Program-made: the position numbers and the translations under genes | Assembly: GCF_910578445.1 (NCBI RefSeq) | Contig: NZ_CAJTQC010000003.1 | Span: forward strand, 124,001-188,000 | DNA from: an uncultured Duncaniella sp. | GTDB taxonomy: Bacteria; Bacteroidota; Bacteroidia; Bacteroidales; Muribaculaceae | Direction of reading: 5' to 3' | Length of the DNA stretch: 64,000 nucleotides | Notes under the pieces: model-generated | Told to the model about the DNA's origin: nothing | Seen by the model: only the letters and a program-made list of their open reading frames with translations | Databases searched by the model: none | Part shown: one piece after another, positions 45,508 through 54,978 of the stretch | Numbering within the stretch: position 1 is the first letter of the stretch | How the letters are laid out: each line of letters opens with the position of its first letter

Positions 45508-47445
45508 ATGATAATGAAATCTATATCAATGAATGATTCAGTGAGCCGGACGTTGTCGTTTTTCTCTATGTTGGTGGCCGGATTGTTAATGTATGGCTCT
45601 CCTGCCAATGATGTCAGGACATCGGGTGACGAACAGGGTTTCTCGATTCCCGCGGGGATGCAGTTGCCTGCCGACAGCGAGGCTCTGGTCGATGCTCGCG
45701 ACGGATGGTGGACGGCTGCTTCCGCGAACCATGCCGAAAGAATGTCGTGGTACAATGATGCGAAGTTCGGCTGTTTTATCCACTGGGGTGTCTATTCAGA
45801 AATCGGTGGGCTATGGCATGGCAAACACATCGGTGGCTATACGGAACATCTCATGCGCAAAGCAAAGATTCCTGTAAGTGCATATAGGAAAGAGGTCATA
45901 GAGCCATTTGACCCTTCTGAATTCGATGCCGACGAATGGATGCGTAATGCAAGCATGGCCGGTATGAGATATTTTGTCATTACGGCCAAGCACCACGACG
46001 GCTTTGCGATGTATCCGTCAGATGTCTATCCGTTTGACATTCGTATGACAAAATTTGATGGCGACCCAATGGCGCAACTGCGTGACGCCGCCCGCAGATA
46101 TGGCATAAAATTCGGCTTCTATTATTCCCATGCCTTTGACTGGGAACACCCCGATGCCCCCGGAAATGACTGGGAATACGATAATCCCGGTGGCGACAGG
46201 CTGCTGGGCGGTGCTGACTGGTGGATGGGCGACCGAAAAGGCTTTCTGCTTCAGGCCGAGAGATATGTCGACCGGAAGTCGATTCCTCAGATTCAGGAAC
46301 TTATCAGGAAATATGACCCTGATATACTTTGGTTTGATACTCCTGCCAAGTTGCCGCTCTATCTCAACATACGGATTCTCAAGGCAATCCGCGAAGCCGA
46401 TGTCCGAAATAAGATTGTGGTCAACGGACGGCTTGTCAGATACGGCGGCAACAATCTTGGCGATTATCGCAACACAGGCGACCGCGCGGCATATTTCTTT
46501 CCGACTGAAGGCCCGTGGGAGTCGATACCGACCACCAACGAGTCGTATGGCTACAGCCTTGTCGACAGTGTCCGCAAGCCGGCGTCGTTCTTTATCCGCC
46601 TTCTTGCGAGCGCCGCGTCGAAAGGTGGAAACATCCTGATGAACGTCGGGCCGATGGGTAATGGCAAGTGGGATGACAGGGATGTGGAAGTGTTTCGTGG
46701 CGTTGGTCGCTGGCTTGAAAAGAATGGCGAGAGCATCTATGGGACGCAGCGCACCGATTTGCCGGCGCAGCCGTGGGGTGTGACCACATGGAAAGGCGAC
46801 ACGCTCTATGCCCATGTGTTTGATTGGCCTGAAGATGGCCGGCTTGTCGTCGGCGGTCTGCGTTCTGAGATTGTGTCGGCCGGGATTCTGGCCGATAAGG
46901 CTCGCAAGCTTCAGGTGCGTCGCATAAATGAAAACGACTGTGAGTTGCTCCTGCCTACGGTTGCGCCTGATGAGGTGAATTCGGTGGTTGCTATAGTTGT
47001 CAATAAGAAAATCCCTGCATGTCCTGTCAGGCTGTTACACGGCACAAAGACTGAGACACTGGCTGCTTTTGATGCACGTCTCAATGGCAAAGGGCTGGGA
47101 TATGGCGACGGCAAGCCGAACCGCAATCACGTGAAAAACTGGAAAGACGAGTCTCAGTGGCTAAGCTGGGATCTGCGCCTAAATGCTCCTGCCACCTATA
47201 ATATATATCTTGACTACAATACGGTTGAGGCATCCGATAGGGGGACAGTGCTGGTCGAAATCGCAGGCCGCACATTTGAGGTGGACTACGGCGGTCACAC
47301 TGAAAAAATGGGTACTAATACCATTTCGGTTGGCACTTTAAGCCTTGATAAAGGCCATGTGGAATGCGCTCTAAAAGGTAAATCCCACACTGGCAACACC
47401 TATATGAACCCGATTGCATTGAGATTAGAACCATCCGAAAGGTAA
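45508..47445 (+). CDS. GH29 alpha-L-fucosidase
   Basis: An exported family 29 glycosidase of 645 residues that removes alpha-linked L-fucose. A hydrophobic signal (TLSFFSMLVAGLLMYG) follows several possible ATG codons (45508, 45514, 45529). The catalytic barrel shows AKFGCFIHWGVYSEI, the family motif YFVITAKHHDGFAMYPS, GIKFGFYYSHAFDWEH, the likely nucleophile Asp in ILWFDTPAK (near 275), and ILMNVGPMGNGKWDD before the C-terminal beta domains. The last ~150 residues look like an extra beta-sandwich, perhaps sugar-binding. It stands alone, convergent with GH36. It could act on fucosylated xyloglucan or on host glycans; the sequence does not tell which. Confidence 0.93.
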   Translation: MIMKSISMNDSVSRTLSFFSMLVAGLLMYGSPANDVRTSGDEQGFSIPAGMQLPADSEALVDARDGWWTAASANHAERMSWYNDAKFGCFIHWGVYSEIGGLWHGKHIGGYTEHLMRKAKIPVSAYRKEVIEPFDPSEFDADEWMRNASMAGMRYFVITAKHHDGFAMYPSDVYPFDIRMTKFDGDPMAQLRDAARRYGIKFGFYYSHAFDWEHPDAPGNDWEYDNPGGDRLLGGADWWMGDRKGFLLQAERYVDRKSIPQIQELIRKYDPDILWFDTPAKLPLYLNIRILKAIREADVRNKIVVNGRLVRYGGNNLGDYRNTGDRAAYFFPTEGPWESIPTTNESYGYSLVDSVRKPASFFIRLLASAASKGGNILMNVGPMGNGKWDDRDVEVFRGVGRWLEKNGESIYGTQRTDLPAQPWGVTTWKGDTLYAHVFDWPEDGRLVVGGLRSEIVSAGILADKARKLQVRRINENDCELLLPTVAPDEVNSVVAIVVNKKIPACPVRLLHGTKTETLAAFDARLNGKGLGYGDGKPNRNHVKNWKDESQWLSWDLRLNAPATYNIYLDYNTVEASDRGTVLVEIAGRTFEVDYGGHTEKMGTNTISVGTLSLDKGHVECALKGKSHTGNTYMNPIALRLEPSER

Positions 47446-47474
47446 TAGCCACGGATATATAGGCAGTTAAGAAA

Positions 47475-47527
47475 ATTAAACCAGATGCCATTTGGATAAA
47501 TAGATTCCAATTGACATCTGGTTTAAT
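47475..47527. terminator. Bidirectional terminator between GH29 and GH36
   Basis: A perfect 13-base stem (47475-47487 with 47515-47527) encloses a 27-base loop that can pair further. The stem ends are AT-rich (ATTAAA/TTTAAT), so it can act in both directions. Confidence 0.75.
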
Positions 47528-47552
47528 CTACGTTATACGGTATAGTTACTGA

Positions 47553-49760
47553 TTACTTCGCTGTCAGGCGGAGGATGCGGGAGGCGTAGTCGGTGTTTTT
47601 GTGGTAGTCGACTTTGTGGGTGAGGGGGATTTCGAGTCCGTTTGACATAAGGTAGCGGCCGGTGAAGCTTTTGCCTTCGAAACTCAGTGGCTCGTTGTCG
47701 ATGCGGTTGAGTTCGGTCACTGTGTAGGTCTTGTCGGGGTCGAGTCCGGCCATGACCACGCGCGGAAGCTGCTGGTTCATGAATGTCTCGGTCTTCCACC
47801 AATAGAACACTGCATCATCCTTTTCGGGGGTGATATACATCATCGAGGCTACGCCTTTGCCGTCGTAGGGTGAGACGAGGCGGTAGATGTCGCCGAACTG
47901 CACAATCGGGCGGATTTTCTTGTAGTCGGCGATGGCGTTTTTGACAATGGCTTTCTCCTCGTCGGTCATATTTTTAGGCTGGAGTTCAAGGCCGAGTCGT
48001 CCGCTCATTGCCACATCGGCGCGGAACTTGACGGGGATGCGGCGGAATGTCTGATGGTTAGGCGACGCAGAGATGTGTGAACCCATGGCAATTGCGGGGA
48101 AGAAATAGCTTGTGCCCCATTGCATGTAGATGCGCTGGAGAGCATCGTTGTTGTCACTCGTCCAGAATTCGTCAAACCACGGAAGGACACCCCAGTTGGC
48201 GCGTCCGCCACCGCTGGCACATGCCTGAATTGTCACATCGGGATGAGCCTTACGGATGCGGTTGAGCACAGTCTCGAATCCCTGATGGTAGTCGATGTAG
48301 AGATGGCTCTGATTGTCGGCGGTGAGATATTGCGAGCCGTGGTCCATTATCGGAGCGTTGGCATCCCATTTGATATAGTCGATTTCGGGATATTTGCGCA
48401 TGAGTGTGTCGACGACCGTAAACACTATGTCCTGCACTTTGGGGTTGGCGAGGTCGAGCACGAGCTGTGTGCCTCCGCGTCCTTGTGTCGCCGGGCGCTT
48501 TGCGGCTTTGATGATGTATTCCGGATGCTTTTCGTAGAGTTCGCTGACCGTGTTGGTCATTTCCGGCTCGATCCAGATGCCGAATTTAATGCCATTGGAT
48601 TTCGCTGTTTCTATGAGTCCTTGGATTCCGTTTGGAAGTTTGTCGGTGTCGACAACCCAGTCGCCAAGCGAAGTGCTGTCGTTGTCGCGTGGATATTTGT
48701 CGCCAAACCATCCGTCGTCCATGACGAAGAGTTCGCCGCCCATGTCGGCAATGTCTTTCATCATACCTGCCATTCCTGCCTCGTCGATGTCAAAGTAGAC
48801 ACCTTCCCAAGAGTTGAGGAGGATGCGCCGTTCTTTGTTGCCGTTATGTAGACGGTGGTTTCGTCCCCAGCGGTGGAAATTGCGGCTGACACCCGACAAT
48901 CCCTCTTCGGAATATGTCAGGGCAAGCGGTGGTGTCACGAAGCTTTCACCTTTTTTGAGGTTGTAGGCAGAGTTTTCCTCGTTGATGCCTGCGAAGAAGT
49001 GGTGATAGTTGCTGTCGTCAGTGTCGATGAAGAGCTTATAGTTGCCTGAATATTCGAGAGCCGCTCCGATGGTGCGGCCGGTATTCTCCTGCGGCTTGCC
49101 GTCGAGCGACAGCATGATTTCGGCATGTGAGGTGTGTGAATTGCGCACACCGTCCTTGTTTTTGATCATGCGCACACCGTGGTTGAGTGGAGTCTGCGAG
49201 AGTTTTCCCTCGTTTGCCCATGAACCGTAGAGCTGCGAGAGCCATACATCGCCGTAGCGCACCGGCAGGTAGCCCGACATGAAGCGGTTGAGCCTTACAG
49301 TCCCTTTTTCATTATTTGTGACATCCACCCATGTCTCGATGACATCCTCTGCGGGATATGTCCGATAGTTGACGTTGAGGTTAAATGGATAGACTTTGTC
49401 GCGCATGGAGATTGTGGTGACTTTCGCACCGTCGGGCGCGGTAGTCGTGTCTATGCCTGTCACTTCTACGTCGGTGGTCATGTTGCCGTCGGCATGGGTC
49501 ACGCTCATGGCTGCCTCGCCTTGGGGAAGTATGCCATAGACAGGATAGGCGTTACGGTCGATAGCTCCGGCCTCTTTCAGCGTTGCGATGTCGGAGCTTG
49601 CCATCTTGTTGCCGTAGTGCAGGAGCCGGAGGCTTCCGCCTTTTTCCGCGTCAAGTATGAGAGACGTGTTTGGAGTTGAAATGTCGACAATCTCGGCTTT
49701 GACAATAGCGGGGGTTGACAGGCCGAGAAGAGCCGAAAGGAAGATATTGATATGTTTCAT
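47553..49760 (-). CDS. GH36 alpha-galactosidase
   Basis: An exported alpha-galactosidase of 735 residues from the ATG at 49760, directly followed by the signal peptide KHINIFLSALLGLSTPAIVKA. An in-frame TTG at 49814 lies inside the promoter and is rejected. The N-terminal beta-sandwich and the TIM barrel are complete: LLNSWEGVYFDI, LFVMDDGWFGDKY, FGIWIEPEM, the nucleophile Asp in YIKWDANAP (near 463) and the acid/base Asp in WTSDNNDAL (near 535), followed by GSHISASPNHQT. It removes alpha-galactose from oligosaccharides such as the raffinose family or galactomannan side chains. It is a single gene with its own full promoter. Confidence 0.95.
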   Translation of the reverse strand: MKHINIFLSALLGLSTPAIVKAEIVDISTPNTSLILDAEKGGSLRLLHYGNKMASSDIATLKEAGAIDRNAYPVYGILPQGEAAMSVTHADGNMTTDVEVTGIDTTTAPDGAKVTTISMRDKVYPFNLNVNYRTYPAEDVIETWVDVTNNEKGTVRLNRFMSGYLPVRYGDVWLSQLYGSWANEGKLSQTPLNHGVRMIKNKDGVRNSHTSHAEIMLSLDGKPQENTGRTIGAALEYSGNYKLFIDTDDSNYHHFFAGINEENSAYNLKKGESFVTPPLALTYSEEGLSGVSRNFHRWGRNHRLHNGNKERRILLNSWEGVYFDIDEAGMAGMMKDIADMGGELFVMDDGWFGDKYPRDNDSTSLGDWVVDTDKLPNGIQGLIETAKSNGIKFGIWIEPEMTNTVSELYEKHPEYIIKAAKRPATQGRGGTQLVLDLANPKVQDIVFTVVDTLMRKYPEIDYIKWDANAPIMDHGSQYLTADNQSHLYIDYHQGFETVLNRIRKAHPDVTIQACASGGGRANWGVLPWFDEFWTSDNNDALQRIYMQWGTSYFFPAIAMGSHISASPNHQTFRRIPVKFRADVAMSGRLGLELQPKNMTDEEKAIVKNAIADYKKIRPIVQFGDIYRLVSPYDGKGVASMMYITPEKDDAVFYWWKTETFMNQQLPRVVMAGLDPDKTYTVTELNRIDNEPLSFEGKSFTGRYLMSNGLEIPLTHKVDYHKNTDYASRILRLTAK

Positions 49761-49811
49761 GGAGAATGATAAAAAATGTGTCAGGGTATAGAGATGTTGT
49801 TGATATATTGA

Positions 49812-49842
49812 CAAATGTAGTAAATAACATTGTCATGGACAA
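49812..49842 (-). promoter_or_regulatory. Promoter of the GH36 gene (TTG-N20-TACATTTG)
   Basis: On the plus strand CAAATGTA (49812-49819) and CAA (49840-49842) are 20 bases apart. On the minus strand this is TTG-N20-TACATTTG, a full consensus promoter. The start is near 49805, about 45 bases before the ATG at 49760. Confidence 0.7.
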
Positions 49843-49955
49843 CCTCATGGATTGTATCGGCAAAAAAATGATAAAATAGTACCTGAAAATATTTACAATA
49901 CTGTGACATTTTACGTTTCAGGAAATAATTGCCAATTTAATTACGAAAATATTCG

Positions 49956-49963
49956 TAAATTTG
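49956..49963 (+). promoter_or_regulatory. -7 box of the dsbD promoter
   Basis: TAAATTTG, a perfect -7 box, lies 58 bases before the ATG at 50022. No TTG at the normal -33 distance was seen. Confidence 0.5.
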
Positions 49964-50021
49964 CGCTTCGAAAGTTAACCCCAATCAACCAATCACACAT
50001 TTCGAAAAACTTGCAAATCAC

Positions 50022-52079
50022 ATGAGAAAGCTTGCTTTAACATTTTCTCTACTGGTGGCGCTTATGTGCAACATGGCGCTTGGACAGATTATGACCCCTG
50101 TCAAATGGGATGCTAAAGTAGATATGACCGGCGACGATAAAGGTCAGGTTGTGCTTACGGCTACTATTAGCAACGGTTGGCACATGTATTCACTTGACTG
50201 CGATCCGGATGCCGGACCTCAGATTCTTGAGATTACCTACCCAAAACTAAACGGTGTCACCCTTGAAGGGAAGCCGACTCCAAACAAGCCTTCGCACAAG
50301 CAGTATGACGACATGTTCGGGGCTGAACTTTCATGGTGGACGCAGGGCGTGACAATTACACAGAAGTTCAAAGCAACCCAGCCTGACTTCAACATTGATG
50401 TGATGGTTGTGTGCTCGGCTTGTAACGATGAAAACTGTATCCCACCTTCCCGCTCGACTTTCAATCTTTCAGGCAAGGCGAAAATAAAAGCGTCTGCCAA
50501 CAAAGAAGAACCGAAGGCCGCTGCTGAACTTCCTGCTGAAAAAGAAGAGGTTGCAGCAGTGCTCGATGCCGTTGCTGAGTCTGTTGAGGCTGCTTCCGAC
50601 TCGCTTGCAGCTGTAGCCGATACGCTCGTGACCGCTGCCGCCGACAGCAAGGCGGCCGACCTCTGGGCTCCGGTCTCGTTTAAGGATGCCGAGAATGCCG
50701 AGGATTTTTCAACAACTTCGCTGTGGTACATCTTTTTCACCTGTTTCCTTGGCGGTCTTGTAGCGCTCTTCACTCCGTGTGTATGGCCTATGATTCCAAT
50801 GACTGTCAGCTTCTTCCTGAAGAAAGGTAAGGACCGCAGCAAGAGCATCATTGATGCCTGCACCTACGGCCTGTCGATTATTGTAATCTATGTTGCTCTC
50901 GGTCTTCTTATCACAGGTCTCTTTGGCGCAAGCTCGCTCAATGCACTTTCGACTTCGGCTGTCTGCAATATAATCTTCTTCCTCCTGTTGGTAGTGTTTG
51001 CCATCAGCTTCTTCGGAGCTTTTGAAATCAAACTTCCATCGTCGTGGTCAAACAAGATGGACGCGACAGCCGAGAAGACAACCGGTCTGCTCTCGATTTT
51101 CTTCATGGCTTTCACCCTGACGCTTGTATCATTCTCGTGCACAGGCCCGATTATCGGTACGCTTCTCGTCGAGGCAGCTTCGCAGGGCGACCTCTGGGGC
51201 CCGGCAATCGGTATGCTTGGATTCTCGACCGCACTCGCGCTTCCGTTCATGCTCTTCGCCATGTTCCCGACCATGCTTCAGGCAGCTCCGAGCTCGGGCG
51301 GCTGGATGAACACTCTCAAAGTGGTGCTTGGTTTCGTCGAACTCGCTCTCTCACTCAAGTTCCTCTCGGTTGCCGACCTCGCATATGGATGGCATATCCT
51401 TGACCGCGAAGCATTCCTTGCCCTCTGGATTGTGATGTTCGCTCTTCTCGGCCTCTATCTCCTCGGCCAGTTCAACTTTGCCCACTACGGCAAGGCTGAC
51501 AGCTCAGTCGGCGTTTTCCGCTTCTTCCTTGCACTCTGTTCATTCTCATTCACCATCTATCTTATCCCCGGTCTCTGGGGTGCGCCTCTCAAGGGAGTCA
51601 GTGCGTTTGTTCCCCCGCTGTTCACTCAGGATTTCAATCTCTATGGCGACGGCTTCAAGGAATATGATGACTTTGAGGAGGGTATGAAGGTAGCTCGTGA
51701 GTCGGGCAAGCCTGTACTCGTTGACTTCTCCGGATTCGGATGTGTCAACTGCCGTAAGATGGAAGGCGCTGTCCTCGACGAACCTAACGTCAAGGCCATG
51801 ATAGAAGACAACTTTACTGTCATCAAGCTTATGGTCGATGAGAAAAAGAACCTTCCTGAGCCTATAACCGTTAAAGAATATGGTAAGGAAATGACGCTCT
51901 ACACTTATGGCGACCGCTGGAGCTATCTGCAGCGCTACAAGTTTAATGCAAACGCCCAGCCTTACTATGTGATACTCAACGACAATGGCGAGCTGCTGTC
52001 AGGCCCTTACACATATGATGAGAATGTGGCCCGCTTCTCGGCGTTCCTCGAAAAGGGTATCAAGAGTTATAAGAAATAA
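50022..52079 (+). CDS. dsbD: Thiol:disulfide interchange protein DsbD
   Basis: A membrane protein of 685 residues that carries electrons from cytoplasmic thioredoxin to periplasmic thiol proteins. The N-terminal signal is followed by a DsbD-alpha-like domain with CSACNDENCIPP near residue 131. A low-complexity Ala/Glu linker (about 163-210) precedes the eight-helix core, with its redox cysteines in LFTPCVWPM (near 251) and SFSCTGPI (near 372). The C-terminal thioredoxin-like domain has GFGCVNCRKME (near 573). All three redox centres are present. The next gene starts 10 bases after the stop, so the two form an operon. Confidence 0.94.
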   Translation: MRKLALTFSLLVALMCNMALGQIMTPVKWDAKVDMTGDDKGQVVLTATISNGWHMYSLDCDPDAGPQILEITYPKLNGVTLEGKPTPNKPSHKQYDDMFGAELSWWTQGVTITQKFKATQPDFNIDVMVVCSACNDENCIPPSRSTFNLSGKAKIKASANKEEPKAAAELPAEKEEVAAVLDAVAESVEAASDSLAAVADTLVTAAADSKAADLWAPVSFKDAENAEDFSTTSLWYIFFTCFLGGLVALFTPCVWPMIPMTVSFFLKKGKDRSKSIIDACTYGLSIIVIYVALGLLITGLFGASSLNALSTSAVCNIIFFLLLVVFAISFFGAFEIKLPSSWSNKMDATAEKTTGLLSIFFMAFTLTLVSFSCTGPIIGTLLVEAASQGDLWGPAIGMLGFSTALALPFMLFAMFPTMLQAAPSSGGWMNTLKVVLGFVELALSLKFLSVADLAYGWHILDREAFLALWIVMFALLGLYLLGQFNFAHYGKADSSVGVFRFFLALCSFSFTIYLIPGLWGAPLKGVSAFVPPLFTQDFNLYGDGFKEYDDFEEGMKVARESGKPVLVDFSGFGCVNCRKMEGAVLDEPNVKAMIEDNFTVIKLMVDEKKNLPEPITVKEYGKEMTLYTYGDRWSYLQRYKFNANAQPYYVILNDNGELLSGPYTYDENVARFSAFLEKGIKSYKK

Positions 52080-52089
52080 TTTCACACGA

Positions 52090-52617
52090 ATGTCAAAGAC
52101 CACTCTCCGCAAGGTGATAAAAGAATTTGAAGCTCCCGAACTCCGGGAGCTTCTTATTGATATATATACCAAAAGCAAGGAAGCCCGGGAACTGCTCGAC
52201 TTCTTCGCCGAGCCTGATATTGAAAAAAAGTCGGAGCAGTATCGCGCGGTGCTGTCAAAGGAGGCGCGGCGCTACACGCGGAGGGCTTATCATCCGCGCA
52301 TCGCACGTCTGAGGTCTACGATTAAGAAGTTCAAGACATTCGAGCCGGGAAACGAGGCTGTGGCAGAGCTGATGCTGCATACAATGACTGAACTGCTGTC
52401 GATCGGCCGAGAAAACTGGTTGAGAGAGACTCTTTATGTGCAGATTCGGAAATTTGTCGGTGAAACGCTCGACTTTATTTCAGAAAACGGCCTGCTTGAC
52501 GAATTCATGCCTCGCATACGCAAGTCGGTTGACGGTATCAAAGATGTAGGAGCGTCTGTCAATCCGCTCCGGCGGATAATGGACTCCGAACTGAAACGAA
52601 TCGGAAATCAGGACTGA
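52090..52617 (+). CDS. DUF6155-like protein
   Basis: A 175-residue soluble, strongly helical and basic protein of unknown function. The ATG at 52090 is chosen because the frame upstream lies within dsbD. The course MSKTTLRKVIKEFEAPELRELLIDIYTKSKEARELLDFF and then YHPRIARLRSTIKKFKTFEP and AELMLHTMTELLS resembles the DUF6155 family of Bacteroidota, as far as I can judge by eye. It is 10 bases after dsbD, very probably cotranscribed, but no redox motif (it has no cysteine) connects it with DsbD. A large palindromic element follows its stop. Confidence 0.7.
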   Translation: MSKTTLRKVIKEFEAPELRELLIDIYTKSKEARELLDFFAEPDIEKKSEQYRAVLSKEARRYTRRAYHPRIARLRSTIKKFKTFEPGNEAVAELMLHTMTELLSIGRENWLRETLYVQIRKFVGETLDFISENGLLDEFMPRIRKSVDGIKDVGASVNPLRRIMDSELKRIGNQD

Positions 52618-52642
52618 CAATACCTGTCGGGCGACGCATAGA

Positions 52643-52782
52643 ATACAGAAATTCATAAATACAGAAATAACATATTTTCCCAATTCAATCTAATCATTGG
52701 TTTTAGAAGGCTCAATGCCGACTAAATGCCAATTTGATTATCGTGGAAAATATGTTATTTCTGTATTTATGAATTTCTGTAT
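52643..52782. repeat. 140-base palindromic element with perfect 38-base arms
   Basis: The arm at 52643-52680 is the exact reverse complement of 52745-52782, with a 64-base centre that contains a shorter imperfect repeat (TAATCATTGG near 52691 and CCAATTTGATTA near 52729). The arms are AT-rich, each with two copies of ATACAGAAAT-like sequence. It lies between two convergent genes (stops at 52617 and 52805). There is no transposase and no clear target duplication. It may be a small mobile element (MITE-like) or an unusually long bidirectional terminator. Confidence 0.8.
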
Positions 52783-52804
52783 CTCGCTTTGTTTAATCAG
52801 TCGT

Positions 52805-53236
52805 TCAGTCAAGTCTGATTTCAGCTTCCGACATTTCATCATATTCGCTCCATTCCGGGTCATTTTCAGTGTAGATGGTGATTGGCAGGAGTGGAAATGA
52901 TTCGAGAGCCTCGTTTAGCTTACGTCCGAAGATATGTGTGCTGAGTGTATAGAAAATCCAGTCGCGCTGATTGTCTCCCGTAAAAATGCCGGTGAGCACA
53001 GCCACAGGATCTTTTCGAAATGCAGTCATCAATGCTTCCTGCACTTCCTCCATAAGAGTCGATGTTTCCTTGTCGGGCATTCCTTTTGCATCGCCTTCAT
53101 ATTTCCATGTCACTTCCACACGGATATTGAATCGGGGATTCGAACGGAATTTTTCGACGTCCTTGCGTCCTGTCACGAGAATCAGTCGGCCTGATTCGCT
53201 TTCGGTGGGGGCGGTCCACCATGTTCCTGTTTCCAT
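52805..53236 (-). CDS. DUF695 domain protein
   Basis: A 143-residue soluble protein made up almost wholly of a DUF695-like domain: ESESGRLILVTGRKDVEKF, FNIRVEVTWKYEGDAKGMPDKE, AVLTGIFTGDNQRDWIFYTLS and ENDPEWSEYDEM near the end. The family is widespread, its members are cytoplasmic, and the function is not known. It has its own -7 box (TAAATTTG) 30 bases upstream and is convergent with the DUF6155-like gene across the palindromic element. No catalytic residues can be named. Confidence 0.85.
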   Translation of the reverse strand: METGTWWTAPTESESGRLILVTGRKDVEKFRSNPRFNIRVEVTWKYEGDAKGMPDKETSTLMEEVQEALMTAFRKDPVAVLTGIFTGDNQRDWIFYTLSTHIFGRKLNEALESFPLLPITIYTENDPEWSEYDEMSEAEIRLD

Positions 53237-53529
53237 AAATTGTCAGTTGTGTTGGGTTTCTGAGGCAAATTTACAAAAAGAAATGACTTATTTCAGATGT
53301 TGAAGCGTTTTTAAGTCGCTGCAAAATGAATAAGCCTGACTGTCAGTATAGTCTACATGGCTGATATTTAGCACTTGTGTTTGGCTTAATGTGTTGTTTT
53401 ATAGTGCGATATGGTATTGGATAAAGTCCGGTTAACATCGTTTAGTTAAAAAGGCAATTAAAAACTAAAGATGGGAAAAATGTGTTATAATGTTTAAATA
53501 TATTATACATAACAAAACGTAAGTCTGTC
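53237..53529. other. Gene-free spacer between DUF695 gene and clC
   Basis: A 293-base AT-rich divergent spacer. It holds the -7 box of the DUF695 gene (53266-53273). No clear TAnnTTTG box for the channel gene was found, and no RNA gene or hairpin was seen. Confidence 0.5.
53266..53273 (-). promoter_or_regulatory. -7 box of the DUF695 gene
   Basis: CAAATTTA on the plus strand is TAAATTTG on the minus strand. At the -33 position the minus strand reads CTG instead of TTG after a 20-base spacer. Confidence 0.5.
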
Positions 53530-54930
53530 ATGTTGACCGGGCATAGTCTGATGATTAAAATATTGAATTGGCGGGAGAAGCATCTGTCGGAAAAGACGTT
53601 TGTTTTTCTCCTTGCAACGGCAGTAGGGCTATTGTCGGGGTGCGGTGCGTTTGTGCTTAAGCGGATGATTGCATGGGTCTCACATATCCTGACTGCGCAT
53701 TTTCGAATAGGCTCGGGCAATTATGGACTATTGATAATCCCGGTTGTGGGCATAGTTCTGACAGGGATTTTCTGCCGTTACATTGTAAAAACCGATCTGT
53801 CGGACGGCACTTCCAGGCTTATACATGATATTAAAAACAAGATGTATGCCCTTAAGAGCGCTATAGTCTACTCGCCGATTCTGGCAAGTACAATCACTCT
53901 CGGTTTCGGAGGTTCTGCCGGATCGGAAGGTCCGATAGCCTACACCGGAGCAGCGGTCGGGAGTAATGTCGCACGCATGTTCAGGCTCAGTCCGCAGATG
54001 GTAATGATAATGCTTGGGTGTGGGGCAGGCGCCGGAATCGCCGGTATATTTAAATCGCCGCTCGGAGGCGCGCTGTTCACACTGGAGGTTCTGAGGATGC
54101 CGATGTCGACTTTTTCGGTCATGGTGCTGCTCGTGACATCCATTACAGCTGCAATGACCGCATATCTTCTTTCGGGGTGCACAATCGACATCCCGTTCAA
54201 TCATCATTCCGGATTCGATATAGATATGCTTCCTTATGTCATTCTTCTTGGCATATTCTGCGGATGCTATTCGATTTACTATAGCTACATGATAAAGAAA
54301 GTCGCACAGCTCCTGCGGTGTGTCGCTAATCCGTGGATAAAGAATCTGTCGGGTGGAGTTATAATCTCGGTGCTTGTTTTTCTTTTCCCGGCGCTTTATG
54401 GCGAAGGTTACGTTACGGTCGGAAAAATCATAAATGGCAACTTCTCCACCATTCTCAATGACAGTATTTTCTTTGGCCATTCAGGTGGCGTGTGGTTGCT
54501 TATATTCGTAGCAGGAGGCATGGCGCTGGCGAAGTGTGTGGCCACCTCTGCAACAAACAATGGCGGAGGGGTGAGCGGAAATTTTGCTCCCTCACTGTTT
54601 GCCGGCTGTATCGTCGGATTCTTCTTTGCCGCTCTTTTTAACGAGATTTTCGGGCTGCATCTTCCGGTTGGGGAATTTGCGTTTTATGCTATGGCCGGTG
54701 TCATGGCCGGTGCGATACGTGCGCCGTTGATGGCCATATTCCTTACGTGCGAAATGGGGGCTGCCTATTCCTATTTTTTTCCGCTTGTTGTCACGGCTTC
54801 GATTTCATTCGGAATTGTCAGGCTGTTTACCGCCGACAGCTTCTTTTCGCGTCACGCCGATCGCAACAACGGTCTTGTTTCGGTCATGAAAAATCAGAGG
54901 AAGGAATCGGCTGATGCAAAAAAGCGATAA
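53530..54930 (+). CDS. ClC-family chloride channel/transporter
   Basis: A membrane protein of 466 residues with the full ClC core of about ten or more hydrophobic segments. Selectivity-filter motifs are visible: FGGSAGSEGPIAYTGAAVGS (the Glu of SEGP is the gating glutamate, equivalent to GREGP in E. coli ClcA), a GIFKSPLGGALFTLEV segment, and GGGVSGNFAPSLFAG (GxFxP motif). Near the end the chloride-site Tyr is not clearly identifiable. There are no C-terminal CBS domains. It exchanges chloride for protons or conducts chloride; the presence of the gating Glu favours an exchanger, but this is inference. Confidence 0.93.
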   Translation: MLTGHSLMIKILNWREKHLSEKTFVFLLATAVGLLSGCGAFVLKRMIAWVSHILTAHFRIGSGNYGLLIIPVVGIVLTGIFCRYIVKTDLSDGTSRLIHDIKNKMYALKSAIVYSPILASTITLGFGGSAGSEGPIAYTGAAVGSNVARMFRLSPQMVMIMLGCGAGAGIAGIFKSPLGGALFTLEVLRMPMSTFSVMVLLVTSITAAMTAYLLSGCTIDIPFNHHSGFDIDMLPYVILLGIFCGCYSIYYSYMIKKVAQLLRCVANPWIKNLSGGVIISVLVFLFPALYGEGYVTVGKIINGNFSTILNDSIFFGHSGGVWLLIFVAGGMALAKCVATSATNNGGGVSGNFAPSLFAGCIVGFFFAALFNEIFGLHLPVGEFAFYAMAGVMAGAIRAPLMAIFLTCEMGAAYSYFFPLVVTASISFGIVRLFTADSFFSRHADRNNGLVSVMKNQRKESADAKKR

Positions 54931-54978
54931 AAAGGTTCGGAATTAGTTCGTTAATTTTTGTAAAAACTCACTGTGGGG

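Noticed and set aside
49761..49814. Upstream TTG start for GH36
   Set aside because: It falls inside the predicted -7 box, before the expected transcription start.
52643..52782. Insertion sequence
   Set aside because: The element has long inverted repeats but only 64 bases between them, no transposase and no clear target duplication, so it is listed only as a repeat.
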